Assembly (NCBI RefSeq): GCF_020164955.1
Contig: NZ_JAIUHG010000012.1
Coordinates: 1-64,000, forward strand
Direction of reading: 5' to 3'
DNA length: 64,000 nt
Source of the DNA: Mesorhizobium sp. CA8
Lineage (GTDB): Bacteria; Pseudomonadota; Alphaproteobacteria; Rhizobiales; Rhizobiaceae
The notes below the pieces were generated by a model. It was given only the letters and a program-made list of their open reading frames with translations. It did not search any database and had not been told where the DNA came from. A program made the translations under genes and the position numbers. This document shows positions 43,593 through 53,607 of the stretch, piece by piece (position 1 is the stretch's first letter; every line of letters begins with the position of its first letter).

Positions 43593-44551
43593 CAGGCGCG
43601 TTGCAGTTGGGCGGCCGGCGCCGAAAACCGGCGCCGCAGCGCGATCTTCAGCCGATAGCGCATGCAGCGCCAGACATCCGCGCCCGCCCTTGGCGCGGCT
43701 TCGGCCACGCCGAGGAATCTTGTCGCCATTTCGAAATCGCCGCGCGCATAATGAACGCGTGCGATCTTCAAAGCGACGAGGCCCTCCCTGGTCTTGAGCG
43801 ACCGCGCCCCGATGCCGCAGGACCGGAGCCGGCGCAGCGCCAGACGCCATTCGAGAAAGCGCGCGGCAGGCCTGACCGTGAAACGATCGTCGGAACGCTC
43901 CGCCGACACGAAATAGACGAAGACGGGCTGTGTCACGATCGCGAGCGAGGCCTTGGCCATCAGACGCGCCCAAAACAGCGTGTCCTCGTCATAGGCAAGG
44001 CCGGTCGCGAATCTTGTTTCGCCGACAGCCCGCCGCGACACCAGCGCGCTGCCGACGGCGATCGACCGTATCCGCCCTTCGAGATAGGCGCAGGCATTGG
44101 CCGGTCCGCTTGCCGTGTAGCCGCCCGGCAGCTTGGTCGGCCGCTCCTCGCCATCGACTCTCCGGCGGTAGGCGCCGACCGCCATGTCCGCCCCTGGTTC
44201 CGCTACGGCCTTCGCCAGCAGTGCGCGCAGGCCACCTTCAAGATGGAGGTCGTCGGCATCGATCAGATAGATCCAGGGAAAGCGGGCCTGCTCCAGCGCC
44301 AGATTCCTGGAGCCGCCGGCGTCGCGGCAGCTCGATTTGATGACCCGCAGCGGCAAGGCAAACCGCAACGCCGCTTCCGAGGCGACGGCGGCGGTGGCGT
44401 CGGATGACGAATCGTCGACCAGCAGCACCTCGCCGATGATTTCTTTCTCCGATGCCAGCGAAGCGAGCGTCCGGGCAATCGTCCGAGCCGCATCATGTGC
44501 CGGAATGATGACGCTTACCGCTTCCAATCCGCCTCCGCGCGCCATAGCCAC
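43592..44551 (-). CDS. Family 2 glycosyltransferase
   Basis: The 319-residue protein starts with VSVIIPAHDAARTIARTLASL and VLLVDDSSSDAT. It has the DxD-type metal motif LIDADDLHLEG. GT2 enzymes transfer a sugar from a nucleotide donor. The C-terminus is strongly basic (LKIALRRRFSA), fitting membrane association. It is translationally coupled to the next glycosyltransferase. Met at residue 3 is an equally good start. Confidence 0.88.
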   Translation of the reverse strand: MAMARGGGLEAVSVIIPAHDAARTIARTLASLASEKEIIGEVLLVDDSSSDATAAVASEAALRFALPLRVIKSSCRDAGGSRNLALEQARFPWIYLIDADDLHLEGGLRALLAKAVAEPGADMAVGAYRRRVDGEERPTKLPGGYTASGPANACAYLEGRIRSIAVGSALVSRRAVGETRFATGLAYDEDTLFWARLMAKASLAIVTQPVFVYFVSAERSDDRFTVRPAARFLEWRLALRRLRSCGIGARSLKTREGLVALKIARVHYARGDFEMATRFLGVAEAAPRAGADVWRCMRYRLKIALRRRFSAPAAQLQRA

Positions 44552-44635
44552 GCAGGCGCCCCCCCGTCAATCCCGTGCCCAGGATACCGACGGGCAGGCG
44601 CATTTGAGAAGCGCCCACAATCAATCGCGTTGTCG

Positions 44636-45520
44636 TCACACCTTTTCGACGGAGACCGGGATGACGTCGACCGCTTGCTCGCCGACCTGGCCGCCGGTGG
44701 TCTTCAGCACGCCGACGATCGGCGCTACGTCGGAATAGTCGCGGCCATAGCCCACAATGATGTGATCGTTGCTCGCCCGCATGCCGTTGGTCGGGTCGAA
44801 TTCCTGCCAGCCGGCATCGCGCCCACACCAGGCCTTGACCCAGGCATGCATGGCATCCGCGCCTTCGAGCCGCGGCTTGCCCTTGGGCGGGATCGTGCGC
44901 AGGAAGCCGCTGACATAACCGGCCGGAATGCCAAGCCCACGCAAGCCCGCGATCATGATATGGGAGAAATCCTGGCAGACCCCGCGCTTCAGGGCAAAGG
45001 CGTCGCTGGCCCGCGTCTGAACCGTCGTCGCCTTGCCGTCATAGGCGAAATCGCGATGGATGCGGTTGCAGAGATCGGTCGCCGTGGCGACCACCGAGGA
45101 GGCCGGGCTTTCCCGCGCATAGGCGGTGATCGCCGGATCAATTCCGACATGGTCGCTGGCGGCGAGGAAATGATGCGGCGCGGAGGGCGATAACGACCGC
45201 ACCATGTCCAGTTCCGACCTGAGCCCGCGGATATCGGGCGAGACATCGAGGCCCGGTTCCGGCCGCGAGACCGAAACGCGAGCGCTCATGCGGATGTCGA
45301 GCGTTTCATGCGCCTCGCGAAAAGCGATCGATGTGACGTTGTTGCCGAAGAAATCGGAAAAATCGGCACGTTCGGCCGGCGGCGGCTGGAAGGACAGCGA
45401 GGCCGCGATGACGCGCTGCACCCCCGCAATCGTCTGCGGCATCACGCGCACCTGATGCCGTCCGCCGCCCGCAGCAGCGGCATAGTCGTAATGCAGATTG
45501 AGTTTGATGTCGTAGAGCAT
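44636..45520 (-). CDS. Transglutaminase-like protein (third gene of the amidoligase cluster)
   Basis: The 294-residue protein has the bacterial transglutaminase N-terminal domain (YDIKLNLHYDYAAAAGGG) and a papain-like core. The triad is Cys182 (GVCQDFSH), His225 (DAMHAWV) and Asp242 (EFDPTNG). Such proteins are usually peptidases or acyltransferases. Its start is directly next to the stop of the ATP-grasp gene, completing a three-gene minus-strand operon with 45521-47932 and 47939-51289. This set is conserved in many bacteria and has been predicted to make or modify peptides. Confidence 0.92.
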   Translation of the reverse strand: MLYDIKLNLHYDYAAAAGGGRHQVRVMPQTIAGVQRVIAASLSFQPPPAERADFSDFFGNNVTSIAFREAHETLDIRMSARVSVSRPEPGLDVSPDIRGLRSELDMVRSLSPSAPHHFLAASDHVGIDPAITAYARESPASSVVATATDLCNRIHRDFAYDGKATTVQTRASDAFALKRGVCQDFSHIMIAGLRGLGIPAGYVSGFLRTIPPKGKPRLEGADAMHAWVKAWCGRDAGWQEFDPTNGMRASNDHIIVGYGRDYSDVAPIVGVLKTTGGQVGEQAVDVIPVSVEKV

Positions 45521-47932
45521 CTAAGCGAAATAGGCTCGGGCGAGACTGTTGTAGAGATCGCCGATCTGGCCGGCGAGGTCGTCGAGCACTTTGGCGCTCA
45601 TGTCGGACGGCTCCATGACGGCGATTGCCGTGTTCAGCTGCAGGATTTCCTTGGCGGCGGGCGACATATGTCCCTCGCCGCTGATCGAAGGCAGCATGCC
45701 GATCTCGGCCTTCAGCCGTTCGAGCTGGAACAGGATGGAGCGCGGATTGAGCGGATCGAGCGCGAGCAGGTCGATCACCGTGCGCCGCCCCGCCTGCACC
45801 GGATATTGCCGGCGATGGGTCATGACGCTGTCGCCGATCTCCAGCATCATGTCGAGCGCGCCTTCCGGCGCCCCGTTCCTGGTCAGCCGGCTGAGCGTGC
45901 GGGCGATCTGGATGCCGCGTTCCAGCCTGCGGCCGATTTCCAGGAAACGCCAGCCGGTGAAGCGATACATGTTCTCATGCAGCAGGCCGGAAAAGCCGGC
46001 GAGCTTGCGCAGCATCACCGTCATTGCCCGTGTCGCGTCGTCGCCCGGCGCCACGGTCTGCGCGAACCTATGGATGGTCTTGGACAAATCCTTCAGCGCC
46101 AGCCAGCCATCGGGCGAGAAACGGTCGCGGATCTGGCCGGCGCTGTAGACCGCGCTGTCCAAAGTGCCGATCAGCCCCGGTGGTATCGCCATTTCGACCT
46201 CGATACCGAAGGGCTCCAGATAGTCCCTGACATCGGCAAGCAGCGGCATATCCTGATCGGATGTCTCGGCAAGCCGCACGTGATAGGCACGCAGCACGCG
46301 CACCGTGTCTTCCGAGCGCTCGATATAGCGCCCGAGCCAGGTCAGGTTCTCCGCGGCGCGGCTGGGCAAGCTGCCCGGCATGGTGCGGGTGAAGCCGTCA
46401 TGCTCCTGCGGCAGCAGCGTCTCGCGCTCGACCGGCGTGTCGCTGACAACCCAGACATCCGCCGCCTGGCCGCCGCGCTGCATGGCGATCGCCGTCGGGT
46501 CGAGCGAAAAGCCGACGCGGGCGAAGCCGCCGGGCATCACGGTCCAGCCTTCCGGCGTCCGCGCCAGATAGACGCGCAGGCTGGCGGGCCGTGGCTCCAG
46601 CCGGCCATCGACAAAGACAGGGGTGGTCGACAGCGTCACCGCTTCCTGGCCGACGAAACCGGCGCCGTCCGCCTCGATGCGCGCGACAAGATCGGCCCGC
46701 TCGCCGGCCGAAAGGGACAATCCCAGCCGGGTCGCGCCATCGTCCTCGAACGCAAGCCGGGTCGACAGCGCTGGACCGACCACCATACGGTCGATATTGG
46801 CAAGTACATGCGCGCGCTCGGTCTCCTGGCCGCACCACCAGGTGGCGATGCTCGGCAGCTTGAGATCCTCGCCCTGCAGCTCTCGTGCGATCCTGGGCAG
46901 GAACGACAGCAGCGCCCGCGTCTCCATCAGGCCCGAGCCCAGCGCATTGACCGCCGAAACGGAGCCGCGCCTTATTGCCTCGACGAGGCCCGGCGTGCCG
47001 ATTTGCGACTCCGGCCTCAACTCCAGCGGATCGGCGAAGGCGGCATCGAGCCGCCGCCACAAGACACCGATCGGCATCAGGCCGGAAACGGTTCGCACCA
47101 TCAGCCTGCCACCGGAAACGGTCAGGTCCTCGCCCTCGAGCAGCATGATGCCGAGATACCGGGCGATATAGGCGTGCTCGTAATAGGTCTCGTTGAGCGG
47201 CCCTGGCGTCAGGATGGCGACACGGCCGCCGGATTCCTTGGCCATGGCGTTCAGCGTGTCGCGGAGGCGGCGGAAAAAGCCGGCGAGCCGATGCACATGC
47301 ATCTCGCCATAGATGTCCGACAGCGCACGCGTTGTGGCGACCCGGTTCTCCAACGCAAAGCCCGCGCCCGACGGCGCCTGGGTGCGATCGCCAAGCACCC
47401 ACCAGCTACCGTCCGGGCCACGGCCGAGCTCGAAGGCGACCATGTGTAGAAAATGCCCGTTGGCCGGCCGAACGCCAGCTATCGGGCGCAGATATTCCGG
47501 ACTGGCTGCAATCAGACCGGCTGGCAGAATGCCCTGCTCAACCAACCGGTTCGGCCCGTAAATGTCGGACAGGATCGCCTCGAACAGGTCGGCGCGCTGG
47601 ACGAGGCCGGCGCTGATCTCGGCCCATTCCTTTTCGTCGATCAGCAGCGGGACATGCGCGAGCGGCCATTCGCGTTCATTGGCCCCGGCCTGTTCGTAGA
47701 CGCGATAATAAACGCCGGCGTCGCGCAGATACTGGTCGGCGCGGGCAAAGCGCTGCCCGAGCCGCTCCGCCCCCAGATCGTCGAGCGCGTCGATGAAGAA
47801 GCGCCAGGCCGGGCGCGGGCTGCCGGACGCGTCGACCATCTCGTCGACGACGCCTTCGATTGGCCGGTAGCGTTCCAGCAGGCTCTGCGCCCGCGGCCTG
47901 CCGCCCGCCCGTCTCTGATTCCCCTTGGCCAT
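45521..47932 (-). CDS. Circularly permuted ATP-grasp / Alpha-E fusion protein
   Basis: The 803-residue protein joins a circularly permuted ATP-grasp domain (residues ~1-490; GDRTQAPSGAGFALENR, ILTPGPLNETYYEH, VNALGSGLMETRALLSFLP) to an Alpha-E helical domain (residues ~510-800; SRAAENLTWLGRYIERSEDT). In many genomes these are separate genes. The ATP-grasp half is expected to ligate amine and carboxylate groups. ATG follows directly on the transglutaminase-DUF2126 gene (six bases) and abuts the second transglutaminase gene, so all three act together. Confidence 0.9.
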   Translation of the reverse strand: MAKGNQRRAGGRPRAQSLLERYRPIEGVVDEMVDASGSPRPAWRFFIDALDDLGAERLGQRFARADQYLRDAGVYYRVYEQAGANEREWPLAHVPLLIDEKEWAEISAGLVQRADLFEAILSDIYGPNRLVEQGILPAGLIAASPEYLRPIAGVRPANGHFLHMVAFELGRGPDGSWWVLGDRTQAPSGAGFALENRVATTRALSDIYGEMHVHRLAGFFRRLRDTLNAMAKESGGRVAILTPGPLNETYYEHAYIARYLGIMLLEGEDLTVSGGRLMVRTVSGLMPIGVLWRRLDAAFADPLELRPESQIGTPGLVEAIRRGSVSAVNALGSGLMETRALLSFLPRIARELQGEDLKLPSIATWWCGQETERAHVLANIDRMVVGPALSTRLAFEDDGATRLGLSLSAGERADLVARIEADGAGFVGQEAVTLSTTPVFVDGRLEPRPASLRVYLARTPEGWTVMPGGFARVGFSLDPTAIAMQRGGQAADVWVVSDTPVERETLLPQEHDGFTRTMPGSLPSRAAENLTWLGRYIERSEDTVRVLRAYHVRLAETSDQDMPLLADVRDYLEPFGIEVEMAIPPGLIGTLDSAVYSAGQIRDRFSPDGWLALKDLSKTIHRFAQTVAPGDDATRAMTVMLRKLAGFSGLLHENMYRFTGWRFLEIGRRLERGIQIARTLSRLTRNGAPEGALDMMLEIGDSVMTHRRQYPVQAGRRTVIDLLALDPLNPRSILFQLERLKAEIGMLPSISGEGHMSPAAKEILQLNTAIAVMEPSDMSAKVLDDLAGQIGDLYNSLARAYFA

Positions 47933-47938
47933 CGTCGA

Positions 47939-50900
47939 TCAGAATCTCGCCGGCCGCCTGAGGTCAAGGGTCATGGGAAACTCTTCAGAGGCTTCTTCGT
48001 CACGCAGCACGTAGCCACCCGGCGTGTGGCCGCGCGGTTCGAACCGGGCAAGCCGTCGCGCTTCGGCCTCGTTGCCGTTGACCGGGAAGGTGTCGTAGTT
48101 GCGGCCGCCCGGATGCGCGACATGGTAGACGCAGCCGCCGACCGAGCGACCCGACCAGCGGTCGTAGATGTCGAAGACCAGCGGCGTGTTGACCGGCAAC
48201 GCCGGATGCAGGCCGGACGCCGGCTGCCAGGCCTTGAAGCGAACGCCGGCCACCGCGACCTCGCGATTGTCGGTGATTTTCATCGGCACGAGGCGCCCGT
48301 TGCAGACGATGGCGTGGCGTTCCGGATTGAGGCCTTCCGTATTCACCTGCAGCCTCTCGACCGAGGAATCGACGAAGCGGACCGTGCCGCCGATCGCGCC
48401 CTGCTCGCCCATCACATGCCAGGGCTCCAGCGCCTGCCTCAACTCCAGCTTGACGCCGGCATGTTGCACCTCGCCGCAGAACGGGAAGCGGAATTCCAGC
48501 TGGGCTGCGAACCATTCGGGGCGGAAGTCGAAGCCGTTGAGCTTTAGATCCTCCAGTACGTCGAGGAAATCTGCCCAGACGTAGTGCGGCAGCATGAAAC
48601 GATCATGCAGCGAGGTCCCCCAGCGCGTGAAACGGCCGTCCAGCGGGTTCTTCCAGGCGCGCGCAATGATGGCGCGGACCAGCAATTGCTGCGCGAGCGA
48701 CATACGCGCATTGGGCGGCATCTCGAAACCGCGGAACTCGACCAGGCCGAGCCGGCCGGTCGGGCCATCCGGCGAGAACAATTTGTCGATGCAGATCTCC
48801 GAACGATGCGTGTTGCCGGTCACGTCGGTCAAGAGATTGCGGAACAGCCGGTCGACCAGCCACGGCAAGGGCGCCTCTCCCTTGTCGGGATGCGGCACCT
48901 GTGCCAGCGCGATCTCAAGTTCATAGAGCGAATCGTGCCGCGCTTCGTCGATGCGCGGCGCCTGGCTGGTCGGGCCGATGAACAACCCTGAGAACAGGTA
49001 GGACAGCGACGGATGCCGCTGCCATTGCAGCACCAGGCTCTTCAGAAGGTCAGGCCGGCGCAGGAACGGGCTGTCGTTCGGCGTTGCGCCGCCCACCACG
49101 ACGTGGTTGCCGCCGCCGGTGCCGGTGTGGCGGCCGTCGATCATGAACTTGTCGGTGCCGAGCCGCGATTGCCGCGCCTCCTCATAGATCGCGCTGGTCG
49201 TCGCGACGCATTCCCGCCAGTTGGCGGCCGGATGGACGTTGACCTCGATGACGCCTGGATCCGGCGCCACGCGGATGACGTTGAGGCGCGGGTCGTGCGG
49301 CGGGGCATAACCTTCGATATGCACCAGCAGGCCGATAGTCTTCGCCGCGTTCTCCGCCGCCGCCACCAGTTCGAGATAGTCCTCCAGCGCCTCGACCGGA
49401 GGCATGAACACGCAGAGCCGGCCGTCGCGCGGTTCGACGGTGAGCGCGGTCCGCACCGCGCCGCCGATCTCGGTCAGTCGCTGCTCGACGCGGTCCTGCT
49501 TGGCGGTGGCGGCGGTGAACGAGGCCTCAGCCTGCTGGCGCGCCATTTCGTCCGCGACGCCGACCGGACCTTCCGGCAGGATTTCGGCGCGCGCCGGCAG
49601 CGGGCCACGCGGCACTGAGGGGTCGACCGGCACGATGTAAGGGAACTGCGCCGGCGGAACATAGGGCAACGTGCCGAGCGGCAGGCGGTAGCCGACCGGA
49701 GAATCGCCGGGCACCAGGAACAGGCGCCCGCGCCTGGTCTTCCATTTCTCCGAGCGCCAGCGCTGTCCCGCGGCCTGGCTGTTCCAGCGCTGCACGGGCA
49801 GCACATAGCCGGACGGCTTGGTCAGGCCGCGCTCGAAGACGCGGGCCATGCGGCTGCGCTCCTCCGGGTCTTCCAGCTTCGAATTGGACGGATCGACATT
49901 GTCCGGCAGCTTGCCTTCCTTGAGCAGCCACTCGCCCGGATCCTCATAGGCCTCGCTCACCATCGCCTTGTCGATGCCGAGCTCGCCGGCGATTGCCTTG
50001 AGCAGGCTCTCGGCCTGCTCCGGTCCCACGGCAGCGCCACTCTTTTCTCGCGCGATCAGCGATGGATCGCGCCACACCGGCTCGCCATCGGCGCGCCAGT
50101 AGAGCGAGAAGGTCCAGCGCGGCAGGCTCTCGCCCGGATACCACTTGCCCTGGCCGTAATGCAGGAAACCACCCGGCGCGAAGCGCTCGCGCAGCCGGCG
50201 GATCAACTCATCCGCCTTGTCGCGCTTGGTCGGGCCGACGGCTGCAGTATTCCATTCGGCGGACTCGAAATCGTCGATCGACACGAAGGTCGGCTCACCA
50301 CCCATGGTGAGCCGCACGTCCCCATCCCTCAGCGCCGCGTCGACTTTTTCGCCCAGTCGATCGAGTGCCTCCCAGCTTTCGTCCGAGAACGGCTTGGTGA
50401 TGCGCGGATGCTCGGCAATCCGGTCGACCTGCATGTCGAAGTTGAAATCGACATTGGCGAAGCTCGCCATGCCCGAGATCGGCGCGGCATTCCGGAAATG
50501 CGGCGTCGCGGTAAGCGGGACATGGCTTTCGCCGGTGAGCAGTCCGGAGGTCGGATCGAAGCCGATCCAGCCGGCGCCCGGAATATAGACTTCGCACCAG
50601 GCATGCAGGTCGGTGAAGTCGACAGCTGTTCCGGGCGGTCCGTCGAGCGAGACGAGATCCGGCTTGAGCTGGATCAGGTAGCCGGAGACGAAGCGCGCGG
50701 CGATGCCGAGATTGCGCAGGATCTGCACCAAGAGCCAGCTGGAATCCCGGCACGAGCCTTTGCCGGCGGCCAATGTCTCCTCGGGCGAATAAACACCCGT
50801 CTCCATGCGCACGATGTAGGCGATCTCGCGCTGCAGCCTCGCATTGAGGTCGACGAGGAAATTGACGGTGTTTCTCGGGCTGCGGTCGATGCTTGCCAGG

Positions 50901-51289
50901 AATTTCGACAGCAGCGGTCCGGCGCGCTCCGGCGCGCGGTAGATGGCGAGGTCTTCCCTGATCTCTTCGGGATAGTCGAACGGGAAGGTCTCGGCGATCT
51001 CCTCGACGAAGAAGTCGAACGGATTGTAGACCGTCATGTCGGCGACGAGGTCGACCTCGATCTTCAGTTCCGTCACCGGCTCCGGAAAGACGAAGCGGGC
51101 AAGGAAGTTGCCGTAGGGATCCTGCTGCAGGTTGACGAAGTGGTTTGCCGGCTCGACCTTCAGGGAGTGGCTGAGCACCTTGGTGCGCGAATGCGGCGCC
51201 GGCTGCAGCCGGATCACCTGGGGACCGAGCACCACCGGCCGGTCATATCTGTAATGGGTCAGGTGATGGACGGCTGCCAGAATTGCCAT
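47939..51289 (-). CDS. Transglutaminase-DUF2126 protein
   Basis: The 1116-residue protein starts with a transglutaminase region (triad Cys180 in [10 protein letters not shown], His229 in DLHAW, Asp245 in GFDPTSG). From about residue 330 ([12 protein letters not shown]) to the end it is DUF2126, with [19 protein letters not shown] near the middle and [17 protein letters not shown]2126 has been predicted to be an amidoligase of glutamine-synthetase-like fold. It is the first gene of a conserved three-gene operon with an ATP-grasp/Alpha-E protein and another transglutaminase. No signal peptide is seen. Confidence 0.93.
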   Translation of the reverse strand: MAILAAVHHLTHYRYDRPVVLGPQVIRLQPAPHSRTKVLSHSLKVEPANHFVNLQQDPYGNFLARFVFPEPVTELKIEVDLVADMTVYNPFDFFVEEIAETFPFDYPEEIREDLAIYRAPERAGPLLSKFLASIDRSPRNTVNFLVDLNARLQREIAYIVRMETGVYSPEETLAAGKGSCRDSSWLLVQILRNLGIAARFVSGYLIQLKPDLVSLDGPPGTAVDFTDLHAWCEVYIPGAGWIGFDPTSGLLTGESHVPLTATPHFRNAAPISGMASFANVDFNFDMQVDRIAEHPRITKPFSDESWEALDRLGEKVDAALRDGDVRLTMGGEPTFVSIDDFESAEWNTAAVGPTKRDKADELIRRLRERFAPGGFLHYGQGKWYPGESLPRWTFSLYWRADGEPVWRDPSLIAREKSGAAVGPEQAESLLKAIAGELGIDKAMVSEAYEDPGEWLLKEGKLPDNVDPSNSKLEDPEERSRMARVFERGLTKPSGYVLPVQRWNSQAAGQRWRSEKWKTRRGRLFLVPGDSPVGYRLPLGTLPYVPPAQFPYIVPVDPSVPRGPLPARAEILPEGPVGVADEMARQQAEASFTAATAKQDRVEQRLTEIGGAVRTALTVEPRDGRLCVFMPPVEALEDYLELVAAAENAAKTIGLLVHIEGYAPPHDPRLNVIRVAPDPGVIEVNVHPAANWRECVATTSAIYEEARQSRLGTDKFMIDGRHTGTGGGNHVVVGGATPNDSPFLRRPDLLKSLVLQWQRHPSLSYLFSGLFIGPTSQAPRIDEARHDSLYELEIALAQVPHPDKGEAPLPWLVDRLFRNLLTDVTGNTHRSEICIDKLFSPDGPTGRLGLVEFRGFEMPPNARMSLAQQLLVRAIIARAWKNPLDGRFTRWGTSLHDRFMLPHYVWADFLDVLEDLKLNGFDFRPEWFAAQLEFRFPFCGEVQHAGVKLELRQALEPWHVMGEQGAIGGTVRFVDSSVERLQVNTEGLNPERHAIVCNGRLVPMKITDNREVAVAGVRFKAWQPASGLHPALPVNTPLVFDIYDRWSGRSVGGCVYHVAHPGGRNYDTFPVNGNEAEARRLARFEPRGHTPGGYVLRDEEASEEFPMTLDLRRPARF

Positions 51290-51393
51290 GGTGCCCCGGA
51301 GAATGGCGTTTTATCGCCAGACCCTGACACATCTGGCGGCCATTCTCCAAGCAGAGATGCTGCACTGCACCTAATTTAAGCAGCCTTGCCGGC

Positions 51394-52590
51394 TTAGAAA
51401 AACGCCTGCAGCCCCGTCTGCGCCCTTCCGAGGATCAGCGCATGCACGTCATGCGTGCCCTCATAGGTGTTCACCGTCTCCAGGTTCTGCGCGTGGCGCA
51501 TCACGTGATAGCCGATCTGGATGCCGTTGCCGCCATGCATGTCGCGGGCCTGCCGGGCGATGTCGAGCGCCTTGCCGCAATTGTTGCGCTTGACGATCGA
51601 GATCATCTCCGGCGCCATCTTGCCTTCGTCCATCAGCCTGCCGACGCGCAGCGAGCCCTGCAGTCCAAGCGCGATCTCGGTCTGCATGTCGGCGAGCTTC
51701 TTCTGGAAGAGCTGCGTGCCGGCGAGCGGCTTGCCGAACTGTTTCCTGTCGAGGCCGTATTGCCGCGCCCGGTGCCAGCAATCCTCGGCCGCGCCCATGG
51801 CGCCCCAGGAGATGCCGTAGCGAGCCCGGTTGAGGCAGCCGAACGGACCGCCGAGGCCCTTGGCATTGGGCAGCAACGCGTCTTCGCCGACCTCGACGCG
51901 TTCCAGCACCACCTCGCCGGTAATCGACGCCCGCAACGACAACTTGCCGCCGATCTTCGGCGCTGACAGTCCCTTCATGCCCTTTTCCAGCACAAAGCCG
52001 CGGATCTCATCCTTGCCGCTATCGCCCTTCAGCTTGGCCCAGACGACGAACACATCCGCGATCGGCGCGTTCGAGATCCACATCTTGGAGCCGGAGAGCT
52101 TATAGCCGTTCGCGGTCTTCTCGGCGCGCGTCTTCATCCCGCCCGGGTCGGAGCCAGCATCCGGCTCGGTGAGCCCGAAACAACCGATCCATTCGCCCGA
52201 CGCCAGCTTCGGCAGGTATTTCTTGCGCTGCGCTTCCGAGCCATAGGCGTGGATCGGATACATGACCAGCGAGGACTGCACGCTCATCATCGATCGGTAG
52301 CCGGAGTCGATCCGTTCGACTTCGCGCGCCACCAAGCCGTAGGTCACGTATCCGGCGCCGAGCCCGCCATATTCTTCCGGAATGGTGATGCCGAGCAGAC
52401 CCGCCTCGCCCATCTCGCGGAAGATCGACGGGTCGGTCTTCTCGTCGGCATAGGCTTCCTCGATGCGCGGCGCCAGCTTGTCGGCCGCGAAAGCTGCCGC
52501 GCCGTCGCGCACCATGCGCTCGTCCTCGGAAAGCTGGTCCTCAATCAGGAAAGGATCGTTCCAGACGAAGGCGTTCTTCTCGGCGGCCAT
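51394..52590 (-). CDS. gcdH: Glutaryl-CoA dehydrogenase
   Basis: GcdH oxidatively decarboxylates glutaryl-CoA to crotonyl-CoA in lysine and tryptophan breakdown using FAD. The 398-residue protein has the acyl-CoA dehydrogenase fold with [20 protein letters not shown] and [17 protein letters not shown]. The catalytic Glu377 lies in [17 protein letters not shown], all closely matching the glutaryl-specific branch. ATG 52590 (MAAEK) has GGGAG eight bases upstream; ATG 52608 would add six residues. A LysR-type gene is divergent with about 105 bases between, the usual arrangement for its regulator. Confidence 0.95.
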   Translation of the reverse strand: MAAEKNAFVWNDPFLIEDQLSEDERMVRDGAAAFAADKLAPRIEEAYADEKTDPSIFREMGEAGLLGITIPEEYGGLGAGYVTYGLVAREVERIDSGYRSMMSVQSSLVMYPIHAYGSEAQRKKYLPKLASGEWIGCFGLTEPDAGSDPGGMKTRAEKTANGYKLSGSKMWISNAPIADVFVVWAKLKGDSGKDEIRGFVLEKGMKGLSAPKIGGKLSLRASITGEVVLERVEVGEDALLPNAKGLGGPFGCLNRARYGISWGAMGAAEDCWHRARQYGLDRKQFGKPLAGTQLFQKKLADMQTEIALGLQGSLRVGRLMDEGKMAPEMISIVKRNNCGKALDIARQARDMHGGNGIQIGYHVMRHAQNLETVNTYEGTHDVHALILGRAQTGLQAFF

Positions 52591-52659
52591 GGCCAACACT
52601 CCCGGCAAATTCTTGGATTGCGCGGCTTATCGGCTTCCGCAGAGGAAAAATCAAACGAA

Positions 52660-52677
52660 ATTGCATCACGGATCAAT
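52660..52677. promoter_or_regulatory. ATTG-N10-CAAT dyad in the gcdH-LysR intergenic region
   Basis: ATTG (52660-52663) and CAAT (52674-52677) form a symmetrical site close to the LysR T-N11-A type. It is 18 bases from the LysR ATG and about 70 from gcdH. Candidate binding site for the divergent LysR protein. Confidence 0.4.
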
Positions 52678-52695
52678 GAGCGTTAGTAATGGATC

Positions 52696-53607
52696 ATGAA
52701 TGTCCAACGCCGTCTTTTGCCGAACACCGCCGCCCTTGCTGCCTTCGAAGCCGTCGCGCGCCTCGGCTCCTTCACCGCCGCCGCGCGTGAGCTCGACCTG
52801 ACGCAAGGCGCCGTCAGCCGGCAGGTCAACCTGTTGGAAGAGCAGTTCGGTCGCCGGCTGTTCGAACGCGACAGCCGTAATGTCCGGCTGTCGCCGGCTG
52901 GCGAGATCTATGCCGAAGCGGTGCGTTCGGCGCTTGGCCAATTGCGCGACGCCGCGCTCGGACTGATGAGCAATCGGCATAGCGGTGTTCTCAACCTTGC
53001 CATCCTGCCGACCTTCGGAACGCGCTGGCTGATGCCGCTGATCCCGGATTTCGTCGCCCGCCACCCCGACATCACCATCAACTTCGCCACCCGCATCGGA
53101 CGGTTCGACTTCGCCCGCGAGCGGCTGGATGCCGCCATCCATCACGGCATGCCCGACTGGCCGGACGCCGACTGCACGCTCTTGATGCGCGAGACCGTGA
53201 TGCCGGTGGCTTCGCCCGGTTTCCTCGCCAGCCGCGTCATCGCCACGCCGGCCGATATCAACCGCCTGCCGCTGCTGCATATGGCGACCCGCCCCGGCGC
53301 CTGGGGCGAATGGTTCGAGCATCAAGGGCTGGAGGCGCCGACCGGTCCCGGCATGCAGTTCGAGCAGTTCGGCACGGTCGCCCAGGCCTGCATGGCCGGG
53401 CTTGGCGTGGCGCTGCTGCCTGAAATCCTGATTGCCGGCGAATTGCAGCGCGGCCAGCTGGTCCCGGCGCCCGGCCAACCGATGCAGAGCCGCAGCGCCT
53501 ATTACCTGGTCGTGCCGCACGACAAGCGCGCGCACCCGCCGGTCGCCAGTTTTCGCGACTGGCTGCTGGGTCAGATCGGCAAGGAGCCGGCTGTCCTGGC
53601 CTGGTAG
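52696..53607 (+). CDS. LysR-family regulator, GcvA-like, divergent from gcdH
   Basis: The 303-residue protein has the LysR winged helix at residues ~15-60 (GSFTAAARELDLTQGAVSRQVNLLEEQFG) and the periplasmic-binding-fold effector domain. LPIPDF-like and RPGAWGEWFEHQGL segments are typical of the GcvA group. It is divergent from gcdH and probably senses a glutarate- or lysine-related ligand. It ends next to tex with no gap. Confidence 0.92.
   Translation: MNVQRRLLPNTAALAAFEAVARLGSFTAAARELDLTQGAVSRQVNLLEEQFGRRLFERDSRNVRLSPAGEIYAEAVRSALGQLRDAALGLMSNRHSGVLNLAILPTFGTRWLMPLIPDFVARHPDITINFATRIGRFDFARERLDAAIHHGMPDWPDADCTLLMRETVMPVASPGFLASRVIATPADINRLPLLHMATRPGAWGEWFEHQGLEAPTGPGMQFEQFGTVAQACMAGLGVALLPEILIAGELQRGQLVPAPGQPMQSRSAYYLVVPHDKRAHPPVASFRDWLLGQIGKEPAVLAW

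Noticed and set aside
42720..43973. 417-codon reading of the second glycosyltransferase
   Set aside because: The first 127 residues overlap the upstream glycosyltransferase and look like noise; the ATGA overlap at 43592 marks the real start.
45308..47449. 713-codon plus-strand frame
   Set aside because: Antisense to the ATP-grasp/Alpha-E gene, which has clear family motifs; no motif in this frame.
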